Assembly: GCF_002407245.1 (NCBI RefSeq)
Contig: NZ_CP010681.1
Location: 744,001-808,000, forward strand
Length of the DNA stretch: 64,000 nucleotides
Reading direction: 5' to 3'
From: Phaeobacter piscinae
Lineage (GTDB): Bacteria > Pseudomonadota > Alphaproteobacteria > Rhodobacterales > Rhodobacteraceae
In this document: piece by piece, positions 8,116-16,149 of the stretch
Position numbering within the stretch: position 1 is the stretch's first letter
Layout: the number at the start of each line of letters is the position of its first letter
The notes under the pieces: model-generated
What the model was told of the DNA's origin: nothing
The model's database searches: none
Seen by the model: only the letters and a program-made list of their open reading frames with translations
Translations under genes and position numbers: made by a program

Positions 8116-9105
8116 TTATCGCATCCAGAAACCGGCGGATTTGATCCGGTTGCGCAAAGCCTGCTCCTTACGAGGCAGGTTCTCTCGATCAAACATCGCG
8201 CGTACCTTGGCGCCGCGACCCTGATAGATCATGCGCTTCATCGGCTCATATTGCTTCAGAACTTTCTTGATCTTATTCGGTCTGGCGACGGTCTCCAGCG
8301 CGGCGACCACATCATCGCTTTCCCGCGCGTATAGCAGCGGCAGGCTGCGGTAATGGCAACTCATCTCCCCATCAAGATAGCCCTCGGGCAGTGTCGCCCG
8401 CCCACCGCCAAGGCTGTGAATGACCAAGGGCAGGGCGATCTGATCCAACCAGGGATCCAGCGACTGGCCAATCAAGGCCTTTGGCAGATCGTCGCGGATG
8501 GAGACTGCATACTCAAGAAACCGCTGACCAAAGGCGCGGGGACAGGTCCCATAATAGTAGCCGGCATTGAAATAGAGATAGCGGCGCCAGAAATTTTCAG
8601 GCTGGCTGTGATCAAGGCTGCTGTCGAAATCCAGACCAAAGCGATCATATAGCGCGCGCCAAATCCCGGTCATGTCGGGACCATAAAGCGTAGGCTTCGG
8701 CCAGGTCCCCTCCCGGCGCAGTGACGCCGAGGGGCGGGCAAAATCTAACGGTATCTGGTTGAGCGGACCGGTGATCAGCGTGTCACTGTCAAAGAATACA
8801 AATGGTTCGCCCTCTGGCATGGCCAGAAGCGCCTCAATCTTGTTGCCATAGGGGTAGCTCTCGCCAAAAGTGACGGATTGAAACGGCAGAATAACCGCTC
8901 CCAAGGCCTCCAGCGCTTCCAGTACCGGTTTGTTGCGAATACTAGGATCCTTTGTCCAGAGCGCGCCTGACTGCGGGACCGCCACATAAAGCCGCCCTGT
9001 AAATTCAGGAGCGTATTGGCGCAGGGAGGCCGCAAACAGCACCGCCTCATATTGCAACCGCCCCGCCTGTCCGACAATCATGATATTGAAACGTGTTTCC
9101 GTCAT
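8116..9105 (-). CDS. GT-A-like glycosyltransferase-type protein, unassigned
   Basis: A 329-aa soluble protein with no signal peptide. Residues near the N-terminus (FNIMIVGQAGRLQYEAVLFAAS) look like a nucleotide-sugar binding strand-helix, and FVFFDSDTLI carries a DxD-type DSD motif expected to hold a metal-nucleotide in GT-A folds. The middle contains aromatic-rich YLYFNAGYYYGTCP, like acceptor-side segments of capsular or lipopolysaccharide glycosyltransferases. Substrate unknown. A 45-aa reading frame overlaps its start by ATGA, suggesting translational coupling. It ends 175 bp before metY on the same strand. Confidence 0.7.
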   Translation of the reverse strand: MTETRFNIMIVGQAGRLQYEAVLFAASLRQYAPEFTGRLYVAVPQSGALWTKDPSIRNKPVLEALEALGAVILPFQSVTFGESYPYGNKIEALLAMPEGEPFVFFDSDTLITGPLNQIPLDFARPSASLRREGTWPKPTLYGPDMTGIWRALYDRFGLDFDSSLDHSQPENFWRRYLYFNAGYYYGTCPRAFGQRFLEYAVSIRDDLPKALIGQSLDPWLDQIALPLVIHSLGGGRATLPEGYLDGEMSCHYRSLPLLYARESDDVVAALETVARPNKIKKVLKQYEPMKRMIYQGRGAKVRAMFDRENLPRKEQALRNRIKSAGFWMR

Positions 9106-9239
9106 ACGACTGCTTCCGGTTGCTCGGGGCGGTCAGCACGTCGCCTGCGCTGGCACGCAACAGCCCCTTCCATCTTATTGATGGCATGATCATATATTTC
9201 CGCAGCGGTCACCAGCATGTCTTTGGATCGATTTGACAT
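9102..9239 (-). CDS. Possible 45-aa protein coupled to the glycosyltransferase-like gene
   Basis: A short frame beginning MSNRSKDMLVTAAEIYDHA and ending in a basic RRRRADRPEQP tail. Its stop overlaps the next start as ATGA, the usual sign of coupled translation. No strong Shine-Dalgarno is visible before ATG 9239, and the frame also extends upstream. It may be a leader peptide or a chance frame. Confidence 0.35.
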   Translation of the reverse strand: MSNRSKDMLVTAAEIYDHAINKMEGAVACQRRRRADRPEQPEAVV

Positions 9240-9435
9240 TTGGGTCCAGACCGCAACGCAGATCAAGCTGAAGAGAGCTATTTGGCGGGGCGCGACCGCC
9301 GAACCTGACTGATCACGTGGCGAGCGCAGGGAAGATACCACAGCAGTTGCTCATCAGGCAGCTATGGCGTCGGTATCAGCCACAGTAAAACCAACTGGAA
9401 ACACCATTGAAAACCGCTTTGAATTTCTCGCAGCC

Positions 9436-9454
9436 AAGATGAACTTTTCATCTT
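9436..9454. other. Perfect 8-bp hairpin upstream of tRNA-Thr
   Basis: AAGATGAA and TTCATCTT flank a three-base loop. No T run follows on either strand, so a terminator role is not clear. It lies 37 bp before the tRNA. Confidence 0.4.
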
Positions 9455-9491
9455 GCACCCCCACGCGAGAGACGCTAAATCGCTGCTCAAG

Positions 9492-9567
9492 GCCCCTATA
9501 GCTCAGCTGGTAGAGCAACTGATTTGTAATCAGTAGGTCCGCGGTTCGAGTCCGTGTGGGGGCACCA
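9492..9567 (+). tRNA. tRNA-Thr (anticodon TGT)
   Basis: A 76-nt cloverleaf with encoded ACCA end. The acceptor GCCCCTA pairs with TGGGGGC. The D arm has AGCTCAGCTGGTAGAGC; the anticodon stem ACTGA/TCAGT encloses TTTGTAA with TGT at the anticodon; the T loop is GGTTCGAGTCC-like. All stems pair. Confidence 0.97.
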
Positions 9568-9941
9568 TTTTTCAACTGATATTGCTCTATTGCTGCCTTT
9601 ATTAGGCCGGTTTTGGGCCGCCATCTCGATGATGGCCCTCTGAACAGCAATAGTAGGGATGCATATGCTGCTTCGGCAGGCCCACGTTTGTGCCTGACTG
9701 AACAAACCTAGGTCTTGCGTGTTCATCTCACGCTTCAGTTGCTGGAAAACTATCTTATTAAGAATTGAGCTTGTTCAACCTGTCGCCGACGCCAGTCAAG
9801 TAATATTAAGTCATCTGTCACCATTTGACTGCAATTTAACGGAACGGGCGAATCGGTTAGCTGTGGTCAAATTAGGTGAGGCTCACCTTTGACGCGCGAA
9901 CACGATGGTGGGGGAGGTGGCCAGCGAAACTGGGGAGGAGG
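9568..9941. other. Gene-free stretch between tRNA-Thr and the hybrid kinase, with a 67-nt structured element
   Basis: No convincing protein gene. At 9587-9653 a CTATTGCTG / CAGCAATAG 9-bp inverted repeat encloses a second stem, GGGCC.CCATC with GATGG.CCC around TCGAT, giving a nested hairpin that could be a small RNA or a processed 3' trailer. The part from about 9750 is AT-rich and presumably carries the kinase promoter. A GTG at 9876 is in frame with the kinase. Confidence 0.4.
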
Positions 9942-11684
9942 ATGCGTTTGTTTTCACTATCTACAGACCACGCGAACTCTATTGCCAGCCAAAACCAACT
10001 TGTTCGATCTGACCTCCCATCCAGGTTTGCCTCGATCACTCTGGTGTCGTTGCTCTCTCTCTATTTCCTGTCGCTACAGACCGTGGCAGTCGTCTATACC
10101 GCTTACGTTCTTGTCGAGCTCGTCGGACTGCGCGTTTATCGTCGGCTCTCGTCCGAGGTGACACTGGGCGCAACCGTTCTATTTGCGGGCTCTGCGTTTG
10201 TGGGCGTCTGCGTGTTTAATTCTCTGTCTTTACTGCTGTTTTTGCATGCTGAGCCTTTCCCGAAGCTGATGGGGGCGATGCTGCTGATCATTGCACTCAA
10301 TCATTCGGTGGTTGCGCGATCAGCGTGGTTCTACTTTGGGATCATCACCGCTGTGCCGATAATTTGCACTGTGGGATACATGGTTTGTGCGACTTTGCTT
10401 CGTATCGCAAGCGTCGGCGAAATGGTGATCGCTGCGGTCATTCTCTTGTTGGGAGCAGCCTATATGGTACATGCCATGTGGGTGCAGCATCGGTTGACAG
10501 GGCGCCTGCGCGAGGCATTGGGCGCCGCGGAGGCCGCGAGTCGCGCAAAGAGCCGGTTCCTCGCTGCGATGAGCCATGAGATCCGCACCCCTCTGAATGC
10601 GATTTGTGGCATGTCCGAACTGATCGAGGAGGAGAATTCTGAGTCCGAAACGCTTAAGGAGCAGACACAACTCTTGCGCAAATCCTCCCAGGCGCTCACA
10701 GGTATACTTGATGATGTTCTTGATCACGCCAAGATCGAGTCTGGTCAGTTCGAGCTAAATCTTGCTACCGCCTCCCCGCGGGAAGAGATCTCCAGCGCTG
10801 TCGAAATGTATCGAGCACGCGCGGATGAAAAGGGGCTAACACTAACTGTCAGGCTGGCACAGGGTCTTCCTGACTATGCAGAATGTGACGCATTGCGCCT
10901 GCGGCAGGTGATCGGAAACCTGGTTTCCAATGCGATAAAATACACGGAAGCTGGCCGGGTCGAAGTGGTCGCAGATTGCGAAAGTATCGATGGGCAATTC
11001 AGGCTACGCGTGGCTGTTTCCGACACTGGTCGCGGCATGACGCCAGAGCAGAGTGCAAAACTTTTTACCGATTTCTATCGCGCCAAGGACAAGAATGCCC
11101 CTAACGTCCCCGGCACCGGGCTAGGATTGGCGATCGCCCGCCACCTGGCACGTATCATGGGCGGCGACATTACGGTACAGACCGGCCGCGGTTGGGGCAG
11201 CTGCTTTACGTTTCATTGTCCTATCACTGCGCTTGAAGCCTCGGAAGTGGAGGTTTTGCCGCCGCAGACTGCGGGAACTGAAGTCGACGATCTTGGCAAC
11301 CTGTCCATTCTGCTGGTTGATGATACTGCGTCCAACCGATTGGTTGTGCGGGCGTTTCTAAAGAACAGCGGAGTTCAGATCGTTGATGCCGAAAACGGTT
11401 CCGAAGCCTTAGACTGCCTAGAGCGCCGCCCATTCGATCTGGTACTTCTGGATATGAAGATGCCGGTTATGAATGGCAGGGAAACCCTGACGGAAATGCT
11501 GCGGCGGGGTGGGCGGATCGGGGCGACACCTGTGATCATGCTGACGGCGAACGCCGCTGCGGATGAGCAGGAGTTATTCCTGCAGCTCGGTGCGGTGAGC
11601 TACCTTTCTAAACCGGTCAAAAAATCGGTTTTGCTTTCGGAAATCCGCAAGGCTACATCCATGCAGGCTGCGCGTTCCGCTTGA
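9942..11684 (+). CDS. Membrane hybrid sensor histidine kinase (6 TM - HisKA - HATPase - REC)
   Basis: A 580-aa membrane kinase. Six hydrophobic segments fill about residues 30-195 with almost no periplasmic loops, suggesting a membrane-embedded or lipophilic signal. The H-box SHEIRTPLNA (His near 210), N-box NLVSNAIKY (about 326), G boxes DTGRGM and GTGLGLAI, and a C-terminal receiver with VDD and the phospho-Asp in LLDMKMPVMNG (about 503) are all intact. There is no Hpt domain, so a separate phosphotransfer protein is expected. The ATG 9942 has GGGGAGGAGG very close upstream; an in-frame GTG at 9876 is an alternative. The next gene on the same strand is a LuxI-type synthase, making signal production/sensing pairing plausible. 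No adjacent response regulator. Confidence 0.9.
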   Translation: MRLFSLSTDHANSIASQNQLVRSDLPSRFASITLVSLLSLYFLSLQTVAVVYTAYVLVELVGLRVYRRLSSEVTLGATVLFAGSAFVGVCVFNSLSLLLFLHAEPFPKLMGAMLLIIALNHSVVARSAWFYFGIITAVPIICTVGYMVCATLLRIASVGEMVIAAVILLLGAAYMVHAMWVQHRLTGRLREALGAAEAASRAKSRFLAAMSHEIRTPLNAICGMSELIEEENSESETLKEQTQLLRKSSQALTGILDDVLDHAKIESGQFELNLATASPREEISSAVEMYRARADEKGLTLTVRLAQGLPDYAECDALRLRQVIGNLVSNAIKYTEAGRVEVVADCESIDGQFRLRVAVSDTGRGMTPEQSAKLFTDFYRAKDKNAPNVPGTGLGLAIARHLARIMGGDITVQTGRGWGSCFTFHCPITALEASEVEVLPPQTAGTEVDDLGNLSILLVDDTASNRLVVRAFLKNSGVQIVDAENGSEALDCLERRPFDLVLLDMKMPVMNGRETLTEMLRRGGRIGATPVIMLTANAAADEQELFLQLGAVSYLSKPVKKSVLLSEIRKATSMQAARSA

Positions 11685-11904
11685 TGACATTTGGGCGTTG
11701 CCGGCAGAGATTGCCGTCTGCGGTCGCGCGAACGAGGGTACTCTCGACCTACGCACTCCGATCTTGAAAAGCTGCCGCAAAAAGCGGAGCGACTGTTCTG
11801 AATTAATTCAAAATTTACGCTTTCCGGATAGGTTGAGTCGAATTTTCGATAAATTGCCGGAATGCAGGTTTGCATTCGGGCTGGAACAGCTGACCGGGCC
11901 AGCG

Positions 11905-12513
11905 ATGCAGTCGACAGAAATTACATTCGACAATTTTGCGGAGACCGGCGGGCTCTTCACTGAAATGCTGCGCGCGCGGTATCGTCATTTTGTTCAGTTG
12001 CGGCGCTGGAATCTACCCAATGTGCGTGGCTTGGAGTTTGATCAGTACGACACACCAGAGAGTATCTACTGCACTGTTCATGAGGGAAAAACAGTCCTCG
12101 GCGGTTTTCGAATGACTCCCACCACTGCGCAGTGCATGACCACCAGCTACATGTTGCGTGATGCCCAACTCGGTCTGCTGCCTGGCCTGCCGTCAAATGT
12201 CCTGGATCATTCCGCGCCTCAGGACGCCGCAATCTGGGAGGTCAGCCGGTTTTTTGTCGAAGACACGCTGAGCGCGCGGGAGCGCAGAGATGTGCGTGGA
12301 CATCTGGAGCGTGGCCTGTCGCGGCTCGCGCAGGAGTGGAACATCAGCGCTTTTCTGTGCATCACCTCGGTCACAGCTGCGCTGCTGATGCGTAGGGCGC
12401 GCCTGTCGATCACCTCCGCCGGGCCTAGGTTTGAAGCAGGCGGCGAAACCTGTCAGGCCTACCACCTGACGGTCGATGCAAAAAGCCAACGCAGCGACGC
12501 AGACGCAGCATAA
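11905..12513 (+). CDS. LuxI-family acyl-homoserine-lactone synthase, without adjacent luxR
   Basis: A 202-aa protein that should make an N-acyl-homoserine lactone from SAM and an acyl carrier. With the start at 11905 the invariant residues fall on the classical LuxI numbering: Arg25, Phe29, Trp35, Glu44, Asp46 and Asp49, followed by Arg69 (GGFRM), Glu112 and Arg115 (WEVSRF). That agreement supports the start despite a weak Shine-Dalgarno. The acyl-chain region (about 70-110) has a longer insert than LuxI. No LuxR-type gene is adjacent; the preceding gene is a membrane hybrid kinase 220 bp upstream. It converges with the DHPS operon, leaving a 30-bp gap. Confidence 0.85.
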   Translation: MQSTEITFDNFAETGGLFTEMLRARYRHFVQLRRWNLPNVRGLEFDQYDTPESIYCTVHEGKTVLGGFRMTPTTAQCMTTSYMLRDAQLGLLPGLPSNVLDHSAPQDAAIWEVSRFFVEDTLSARERRDVRGHLERGLSRLAQEWNISAFLCITSVTAALLMRRARLSITSAGPRFEAGGETCQAYHLTVDAKSQRSDADAA

Positions 12514-12543
12514 GCGCGCTCAATGGCGGCGAATGCGCGCCCC

Positions 12544-13635
12544 TCAATGTCTTAGTGAGACGCGCCCGGTTTGAGCCATGGCAATGCTCAGCTCTTCGGT
12601 TAGCGCATCCCACAACTGTTCCAGCCCAGCCTCGCCCCTCGCAGCAATCGCGTATTGCAGGATACGGCCCAGAAATACGAAATCCGCGCCCATGGTGATT
12701 GCCTTCAAAACATCCTCGCCCGACCGGATGCCGCTGTCGTAAAAAACCGGAAACGTCGGCCCAAGATCTGCACGGATCTTTGCCAACATCTCGATCGGGG
12801 CGGGTGCGGCTTCGAGTTGTCGCGCGCCATGGCTGGAGATCTGAATGGCATCAACTCCAGCCGACACCAGGGCACGGGCGTCTTCGACGTCCAGCACGCC
12901 TTTCACCACCAGCTTGCCGGGCCAGAGATCGCGCAGCCGGGCCAGCGTGTCCCACGTGGCGCGCGCCCGGCTTTGGGTGCGGTCGAAGTCATAACCCTCC
13001 AACTCAAAATTCGCCATAACGGGCTTGCCCTTCAGCAGCGTCGTCAGCGACCAGCGCGGATGCAGGGCGAAATCGATGAATTGGCGCGGACCGATGCGGA
13101 ACGGCATCTTGAAGCCATGCCGCAGTTCGCGTGGGCGGCGGCCGACCTCCGGCACATCAACCGTCAGCACCAGAGTTTGATAACCAGCCGCGCGGGCGCG
13201 CTCGGCCAGATTGAAGGTGCCAGTGCCGTCACCGCTGAAATAGAGCTGAAACCAGGCATAGCCTTCCGTCGCCTCCAGAAGCGTCTCGAGCGACGTCGAG
13301 GCGACGGTGGAGACCCCGTGCGGCACCCGGTAACGCGCCGCCAGCCGGGCCAGCATCAGGTCGGCGCCAGGAGCCGACAGGTTGCACATGCCCATGGGGG
13401 CAATGCCAAAAGGGCGGTCTGCCTCGGCGCCAAATATGCTCGTTGCCAAAGACCGCTGACTGACATCGCGCAAGATACGGGGCCGCAGGGTGATGGCATC
13501 CAGGGCTGCGCGATTGCGCGCCGCCCCGGTTTCCTGCCCTGCTGCCCCATCGATATAGTCAAACACCATCCAAGGAAGCCGCCGCCGGGCCAGACGGCGG
13601 GCGTCCTCAGCCGAATGGATGGCGCCTGCGCCCAT
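12544..13635 (-). CDS. FMN-dependent alpha-hydroxy acid dehydrogenase, probable sulfolactate dehydrogenase
   Basis: A 363-aa member of the L-lactate dehydrogenase/glycolate oxidase family. N-terminal RRRLPWMVFDYIDGAAGQE, the TVDVPEVGRRPRE strand and the catalytic ISSHGARQLE motif (His near 268 with the downstream Arg) are present; the last replaces the more usual SNHGGRQLD. The C-terminal YDSGIRSGEDVLKAIT and GADFVFLGR phosphate-binding segments hold FMN. It starts inside the comE stop codon (TGATG), so it is translationally coupled to sulfopyruvate decarboxylase. From that context it most likely oxidises 3-sulfolactate to 3-sulfopyruvate, passing electrons to the respiratory chain or oxygen. 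The enzyme family is clear; the substrate is inferred. Confidence 0.9.
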   Translation of the reverse strand: MGAGAIHSAEDARRLARRRLPWMVFDYIDGAAGQETGAARNRAALDAITLRPRILRDVSQRSLATSIFGAEADRPFGIAPMGMCNLSAPGADLMLARLAARYRVPHGVSTVASTSLETLLEATEGYAWFQLYFSGDGTGTFNLAERARAAGYQTLVLTVDVPEVGRRPRELRHGFKMPFRIGPRQFIDFALHPRWSLTTLLKGKPVMANFELEGYDFDRTQSRARATWDTLARLRDLWPGKLVVKGVLDVEDARALVSAGVDAIQISSHGARQLEAAPAPIEMLAKIRADLGPTFPVFYDSGIRSGEDVLKAITMGADFVFLGRILQYAIAARGEAGLEQLWDALTEELSIAMAQTGRVSLRH

Positions 13636-14189
13636 CAGCTGGCGACAGCCGTCATAAAGCGGTCGCGGATCACCACCGGATCCATCGTGATCACCGGCAT
13701 CTTGGCGTTGCCGCTGTCGCATTTCACCACCAGCACCGTGGCCTCGCCACTCGCCAGCGTCTGTTCGAGTGCAGAGCCGGTGTCTTTGTCCTGCACCTCG
13801 ATCACCCGGCCACAGCCAGCTGCGCGCGCCATGGCAGCCAGATCAGTGCGCTGACTGGTATAGGTCGGCTGATCGCCGGTTGAGCCATAAGAGCCATTGT
13901 CGATGATCATCAGGATATAGTTGCCGGGCGCGTTGTTGCCGATGGTGGGCAGGGTGCCGAGATTGGTGAGGATCGAGCCGTCTCCGTCAATCACGATCAC
14001 CGGTTTCGGCTGTGCCAACGCCAGCCCCAGCCCGATAGATGAGGCCAGCCCCATGGTGCCCAGCATGTAGAAATTGCTGGGCTGGTCATCGATGGCGTGC
14101 AGCTCTTGGCTGGGAATACCGATATTGCAGACCACCAGTTCGTTGCGCAGGATGGGCGCGATCTCTTTCAGGATTTCGGAACGGATCAT
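13635..14189 (-). CDS. comE: Sulfopyruvate decarboxylase, beta subunit
   Basis: A 184-aa ThDP-binding half-enzyme. The thiamine diphosphate/Mg motif GDGSILTNLGTLPTIG followed by IDNGSYGSTG is intact, and the GIPSQELHAIDDQPSNFYML segment is typical of ComE. With ComD it converts 3-sulfopyruvate to sulfoacetaldehyde and CO2. The ATG at 14189 overlaps the comD stop by ATGA. The stop overlaps the next start by one base. A longer frame upstream is just read-through of comD sequence in another frame. Confidence 0.92.
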   Translation of the reverse strand: MIRSEILKEIAPILRNELVVCNIGIPSQELHAIDDQPSNFYMLGTMGLASSIGLGLALAQPKPVIVIDGDGSILTNLGTLPTIGNNAPGNYILMIIDNGSYGSTGDQPTYTSQRTDLAAMARAAGCGRVIEVQDKDTGSALEQTLASGEATVLVVKCDSGNAKMPVITMDPVVIRDRFMTAVAS

Positions 14190-14692
14190 TGGTCGCCATA
14201 GCCTCCCCAGAAATTGGCATCGGTCAGGATGGCAACAGGTTTGTTGCACATGAAGGTGTATTTCAGGATGTTGTCGAATTCCTCGACGTCCCGCTGCCAG
14301 TGGAAGTGGTAGGTCGGGATATTCATCTGCGCCAATAGTGCCTTGGTATGCACGGCCATTTCCACCTGGCATGCCACCGGCTCGCGCAGCTCGCCGCGGT
14401 AGGAGATCAGCATCGGCAGCGGCATCCGGTAGTATTGGATCAGCGTCGCAAGCGTGTTGATGGTGACCCCAATGGCGGTGTTCTGCATGATGATCGCGGG
14501 GCGTTTGCCCCCCATCCAGGCTCCGGCGCACAGCCCCATGCCCTCGTCTTCCTTGTTGGAGGGGATGTGGAAAATGTCATCCCGCTGGTCGATCTCCTCA
14601 ATCACACCCGCCAGTTGCTTGCACGGCACGGTGGTGACGAAGGAGACGCCATTGGCCGCCAGATCGTCAGCGATCCTCTTGTCTATTGTCAT
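14186..14692 (-). CDS. comD: Sulfopyruvate decarboxylase, alpha subunit
   Basis: A 168-aa protein matching the N-terminal (PYR) half of ThDP decarboxylases: GVSFVTTVPCKQLAGVIEEI and SNKEDEGMGLCAGAWMGGKR, the latter carrying the conserved glutamate that activates ThDP in the family. It forms the active site with ComE. The start at 14692 has AAAGG upstream. It lies 37 bp after usp in the DHPS operon. Confidence 0.92.
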   Translation of the reverse strand: MTIDKRIADDLAANGVSFVTTVPCKQLAGVIEEIDQRDDIFHIPSNKEDEGMGLCAGAWMGGKRPAIIMQNTAIGVTINTLATLIQYYRMPLPMLISYRGELREPVACQVEMAVHTKALLAQMNIPTYHFHWQRDVEEFDNILKYTFMCNKPVAILTDANFWGGYGDQ

Positions 14693-14729
14693 GGTCGATT
14701 GCCTTTGTTTGAGGTCTCGGTGTTGGGGG

Positions 14730-15140
14730 TCAAAGGGTGCGGCAGACATGCACCGCGCAGGGCGCGTGGCGCACCACACGGGCGGCGGTCGAGCCGAGGA
14801 AAAAGTCGCTGAGCCCGGGTTTATGTGAGCCGACGACGATACAGTCCGTACCGTGCTGTTCTGCATATTCAACAATGGCCCGGTACGAGCGACCTTTGAC
14901 AATTTCGGCTGCCACATCGCCATAGTCGGCGGTTTTCTTGGTCAGCTGCTGACGGGCCTTTTCGAGCCCTTCGCGCACGGCATCCTCATCCAGATAGGCG
15001 CTGACAGAGCCTTGCGGGGCCTCATAGACATGCAGCGCGGTAATCTGCCCGCCGGGGTTGCACAGGGTCGCGGCGGCTTTCAGTGTTGTGCCGGACACCC
15101 CGTGGTCCAGGGCCATGGGAACCAGGATCTTGTCATACAT
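14730..15140 (-). CDS. Universal stress protein (UspA family)
   Basis: A 136-aa single Usp domain starting MYDKILVPMALDHGV, with the ATP-binding signature GSHKPGLSDFFLGSTAARVV (G-2x-G-9x-G-S) intact, so an ATP-binding subtype. Usp genes recur inside roseobacter sulfonate and osmolyte catabolic operons. A role in responding to energy or sulfite stress during catabolism is only a guess. It lies in the same transcript as hpsP and comDE. Confidence 0.9.
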   Translation of the reverse strand: MYDKILVPMALDHGVSGTTLKAAATLCNPGGQITALHVYEAPQGSVSAYLDEDAVREGLEKARQQLTKKTADYGDVAAEIVKGRSYRAIVEYAEQHGTDCIVVGSHKPGLSDFFLGSTAARVVRHAPCAVHVCRTL

Positions 15141-15168
15141 GATGCTCTCCGTTTGCTCAGCTCAGGGC

Positions 15169-16149
15169 CTAGGCCCAGGGATCCAGAATGATCTTTGGCG
15201 CGGCCACTGCGCTGGACCGCAGGTCGCGAAAGGCAGCGGCGCCGTCTGATAGCGGCCGCTGTTCTGGCCAGTCCAGCGGACCTAGGCGGCCGTCAAAGAT
15301 CGCTTGCGCGGTGTCGCGAAAATCCTGCGCGGTATAGGTATAGGTGCCGATGAAGGTGATTTCCTGCAGCGTCATGCGGCGGATATCCAGTCCGCCCGCA
15401 TCCTCGCCCAATCCGACATGGGCAATCACGCCGCCCGGCGCGGCCGCAGCAGAGGCGGCGGCGCGGGTGGTCGCGTAGCCCACTGCGTCGACCACCAGTG
15501 GTACAATGCCCTGAAACTCTGCCACCGCCTGCTGGCCGCAGTGGTCTGCCAGAAAAGCCCGGCGCGCGGCGTTGGGTTCCTGAATCGCGACGTCCTCCAC
15601 CCCCATTGCGCGCATCGCCAGCGCAGCGGCCAAGCCGATGGCACCGCCGCCGATCACCAGCGCGCGGCGCTCCATATCCGGGTGCAGTGCCTTCAGCGCG
15701 AGCCGGGCGGCGTGCCAGCTGACTGCCAGCGGCTCGGCCAGGGCGGCCTTTGACAACGGCACATCTTCGGGCACGGTTACAAGGTTGCGCTCCGGCATCG
15801 CCACGAACTGGGCAAAGGCGCCCTCGCGCGGGGGCATGGAGATGATCTGGCGGCTGGCGCAGAGGTTTTCACGCCCCGCCGCGCAGGCCGCGCAGCTGCC
15901 GCAGGTCACCAAGGGGTTGATCGTCACCCTTCGGCCCGCCTGCGATCCGTCTTCTATAGTCCCCGCAGCCTCATGCCCCAGGATCAGCGGCGCGGGCCTG
16001 CGGGCGTCATGGCCGAGATAGGCGTGCATGTCCGAGCCGCAGATGCCAGAGGCACGGATGCGGATCAGATGCTCGCCCTCTCGTCGCGCAGCCATCGGCA
16101 CATCTCGGAATGCCAGCGTCTCCACCCCCTCATAAACCAAGGCTTTCAT
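15169..16149 (-). CDS. hpsP: Zinc-type medium-chain alcohol dehydrogenase, DHPS 2-dehydrogenase (HpsP-like)
   Basis: A 326-aa MDR dehydrogenase. It has catalytic-zinc residues in ASGICGSDMHAYLGH and GHEAAG, a structural-zinc cysteine cluster (CGSCAACAAGRENLC) and a nucleotide-binding VIGGGAIGLAAALAMRAMG. In Cupriavidus HpsO and HpsP together interconvert the DHPS enantiomers through the 2-keto form, so that HpsN can use (R)-DHPS. Assigning O and P to the SDR and MDR proteins here follows gene order after hpsN and my memory of that cluster. The start at 16149 overlaps the previous stop by ATGA. Confidence 0.78.
   Translation of the reverse strand: MKALVYEGVETLAFRDVPMAARREGEHLIRIRASGICGSDMHAYLGHDARRPAPLILGHEAAGTIEDGSQAGRRVTINPLVTCGSCAACAAGRENLCASRQIISMPPREGAFAQFVAMPERNLVTVPEDVPLSKAALAEPLAVSWHAARLALKALHPDMERRALVIGGGAIGLAAALAMRAMGVEDVAIQEPNAARRAFLADHCGQQAVAEFQGIVPLVVDAVGYATTRAAASAAAAPGGVIAHVGLGEDAGGLDIRRMTLQEITFIGTYTYTAQDFRDTAQAIFDGRLGPLDWPEQRPLSDGAAAFRDLRSSAVAAPKIILDPWA

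Noticed and set aside
7941..8192. 83-residue N-terminal extension of metY
   Set aside because: It lacks family similarity and overlaps the preceding gene; ATG 7940 has a strong ribosome site.
9354..9726. Minus-strand reading frames across the tRNA-Thr region, one containing a peptide like PHTDSNRGPTDYKSVALP
   Set aside because: These are the antisense of the tRNA, a well-known false-gene signature.
9492..12513. Possible genomic island inserted at tRNA-Thr (hybrid kinase and luxI)
   Set aside because: No integrase gene and no repeat of the tRNA 3' end was found up to 12.5 kb.
14190..14531. Longer N-terminus for comE
   Set aside because: The upstream part is comD read in another frame; ATG 14189 with ATGA overlap fits ComE length.
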